From assembly GCA_937996605.1 (NCBI GenBank), contig CALKVB010000482.1:1-6484 (forward strand): DNA of 6,484 bases, given 5' to 3'. This DNA comes from an uncultured Oxalobacteraceae bacterium. Its GTDB lineage: Bacteria > Pseudomonadota > Gammaproteobacteria > Burkholderiales > Burkholderiaceae_D. The position numbers were made by a program, and so were the translations under genes. The notes below the pieces were generated by a model. It made no database searches, was not told where the DNA came from, and was given only the letters and a program-made list of their open reading frames with translations. This document shows positions 5,520 to 6,484 of this stretch, piece by piece. Each line of letters begins with the position of its first letter. Position 1 is the first letter of the stretch.

Positions 5520-5564
5520 AGCGCTTCTTCGAAATTCTTCTCTCATCCCCCAAGGTCAAGCATC

Positions 5565-6482
5565 GTGCAGATAGGTTCTTATCAGCTCAGGAATAATATT
5601 TTCGTCGCGCCTATGGCAGGTGTGACGGATAGACCATTCCGTCAGTTATGCAAAGACTTGGGCGCGGGTTATGCAGTGTCTGAAATGGCAGCCTCGAATC
5701 CGAAATTATGGGAGACAGAAAAGTCCTCGCGTCGTACTAATCACGAAGGTGAGATGGAGCCAAAGGCGGTACAAATTGCGGGTGCTGATCCGCAGATGTT
5801 GGCTGATTGCGCGAAGTTTAATGTGGATAAGGGTGCGCAGATTATCGACATTAATATGGGCTGCCCTGTCAAAAAAGTATGCAATGCATGGTGTGGCTCT
5901 GCGCTATTGCAGGACGAAAGATTGGTCGCCGAGATTCTCGATGCGGTTGTCGCCGCAGTTGATGTACCAGTCACTTTGAAATTCCGCACAGGTTGGGATA
6001 GAGAAAATAAAAATGCCTTGCGCATTGCGCGCATCGCCGAGTCTGCCGGAATCGCTATGTTGACTTTGCACGGTCGTACTCGTGCAGATGGCTATAAAGG
6101 CGCAGCCGAATACGACACCATTGCTGCTGTCAAAGCGCAAGCCAGAATTCCTGTCGTGGCGAATGGTGATATCACCACGCCAGAAAAAGCCAAATACGTA
6201 TTAGAAGTGACGGGTGCCGATGCCATCATGATAGGCCGCGCTGCCCAAGGCCGGCCTTGGATCTTCCGAGAAATTGAACACTTTTTAAAAACAGGAAGTC
6301 ACTTGCCACCACCTTTGGTGTCCGAAGTTCGCGGCCTATTAGACCGACATTTGCGTGAGCACTATGCGTTTTATGGTGAGTTCATGGGAGTGCGAACGGC
6401 ACGCAAGCACATTGGCTGGTATGTCGAAGATCTGATCGATGGCGAAGTGTTCCGACAGCGTATGAACAAAATTGAAAGCTAG
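5565..6482 (+). CDS. dusB: tRNA-dihydrouridine synthase B, apparently short at the C-terminus
   Basis: DusB reduces specific uridines in the D-loop of tRNA to dihydrouridine, using FMN and NADPH. The 305-residue product aligns from residue 1 with E. coli DusB (MQIGSYQLRN against MRIGQYQLRN), which supports the GTG start with AAGG nine bases before it. Family hallmarks are FVAPMAGVTDRPFR (13-26), NMGCPVKKV with catalytic Cys100, Lys139 in VTLKFRTGW, His169 in LHGRTR, ANGDI (199-203) and IGRAAQGRPWIFREI (223-237), the last being part of the FMN site. The C-terminal helical domain contains FYGEFMGVRTARKHIGWY, a betaproteobacterial form. The frame stops at FRQRMNKIES, whereas relatives continue for about 15-20 residues, and the window ends two bases later. 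In many proteobacteria dusB is cotranscribed with fis. That neighbour would lie beyond the edge and cannot be confirmed. Confidence 0.93.
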   Translation: MQIGSYQLRNNIFVAPMAGVTDRPFRQLCKDLGAGYAVSEMAASNPKLWETEKSSRRTNHEGEMEPKAVQIAGADPQMLADCAKFNVDKGAQIIDINMGCPVKKVCNAWCGSALLQDERLVAEILDAVVAAVDVPVTLKFRTGWDRENKNALRIARIAESAGIAMLTLHGRTRADGYKGAAEYDTIAAVKAQARIPVVANGDITTPEKAKYVLEVTGADAIMIGRAAQGRPWIFREIEHFLKTGSHLPPPLVSEVRGLLDRHLREHYAFYGEFMGVRTARKHIGWYVEDLIDGEVFRQRMNKIES

Positions 6483-6484
6483 AT

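Larger units (their letters stand above)
5311..5564. other. 254-bp intergenic region with several inverted repeats
   Basis: No coding frame with recognisable protein sequence is seen here. The stretch is AT-rich and holds one 10-bp and two 8-bp exact inverted repeats plus a small 5-bp hairpin, listed separately. No good terminator for the tlpA-like gene is visible directly after its stop. The right end carries the probable dusB promoter and leader. Confidence 0.5.

Noticed and set aside
1..6484. A CRISPR, toxin-antitoxin or phage-defence system
   Set aside because: No spaced direct repeats and no gene of such families were seen. All substantial frames after 600 are explained by housekeeping or signalling families.

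Overview
The window has two parts of different base composition. Bases 1 to about 480 are very GC-rich (75% in the first 60 bases) and carry the end of one gene plus most of a gamma-glutamylcyclotransferase-like gene. From about 490 onward the DNA is much less GC-rich (43% in a sampled line at 661-720). Its proteins look like those of a moderate-GC betaproteobacterium, probably Burkholderiales. The best evidence is the DusB protein (C-terminal stretch FYGEFMGVRTARKHIGWY) and the close match of the aldo/keto reductase to the YdhF family. The GC-rich part looks like a different organism, of actinobacterial, myxobacterial or similar style.

The two parts meet inside one open frame (152-604). Its first ~110 codons encode a cyclotransferase, and its last ~38 codons read as the C-terminus of anhydro-N-acetylmuramic acid kinase (AnmK). 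This is the most striking feature of the window. A chimeric assembly or cloning junction is the simplest explanation, although an illegitimate recombination cannot be excluded from sequence alone.

Layout after the junction, all on the + strand: a cytoplasmic DsbA/FrnE-like thioredoxin-fold protein (634-1278); a YdhF-type aldo/keto reductase (1341-2243); a 136-bp gap with a possible promoter and a perfect 16-bp palindrome; a membrane-anchored PAS-GGDEF-EAL cyclic-di-GMP protein starting at TTG behind a full-length Shine-Dalgarno (2380-4710); a membrane-anchored TlpA-like thioredoxin (4798-5310) behind a perfect TATAAT; a 254-bp gap rich in inverted repeats; and dusB, tRNA-dihydrouridine synthase B, starting at GTG (5565-6482). 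dusB ends two bases before the window edge and appears to lack the last 15-20 residues of its family.

The genes do not form one obvious pathway. The first two may be cotranscribed and are both redox-related. The cyclic-di-GMP protein and tlpA each have promoter-like sequence of their own. dusB is commonly followed by fis in proteobacteria, and fis would lie outside the window. I found no CRISPR array, transposase, tRNA, rRNA or convincing new defence system. The novelty is in the chimeric frame and the structured intergenic regions.
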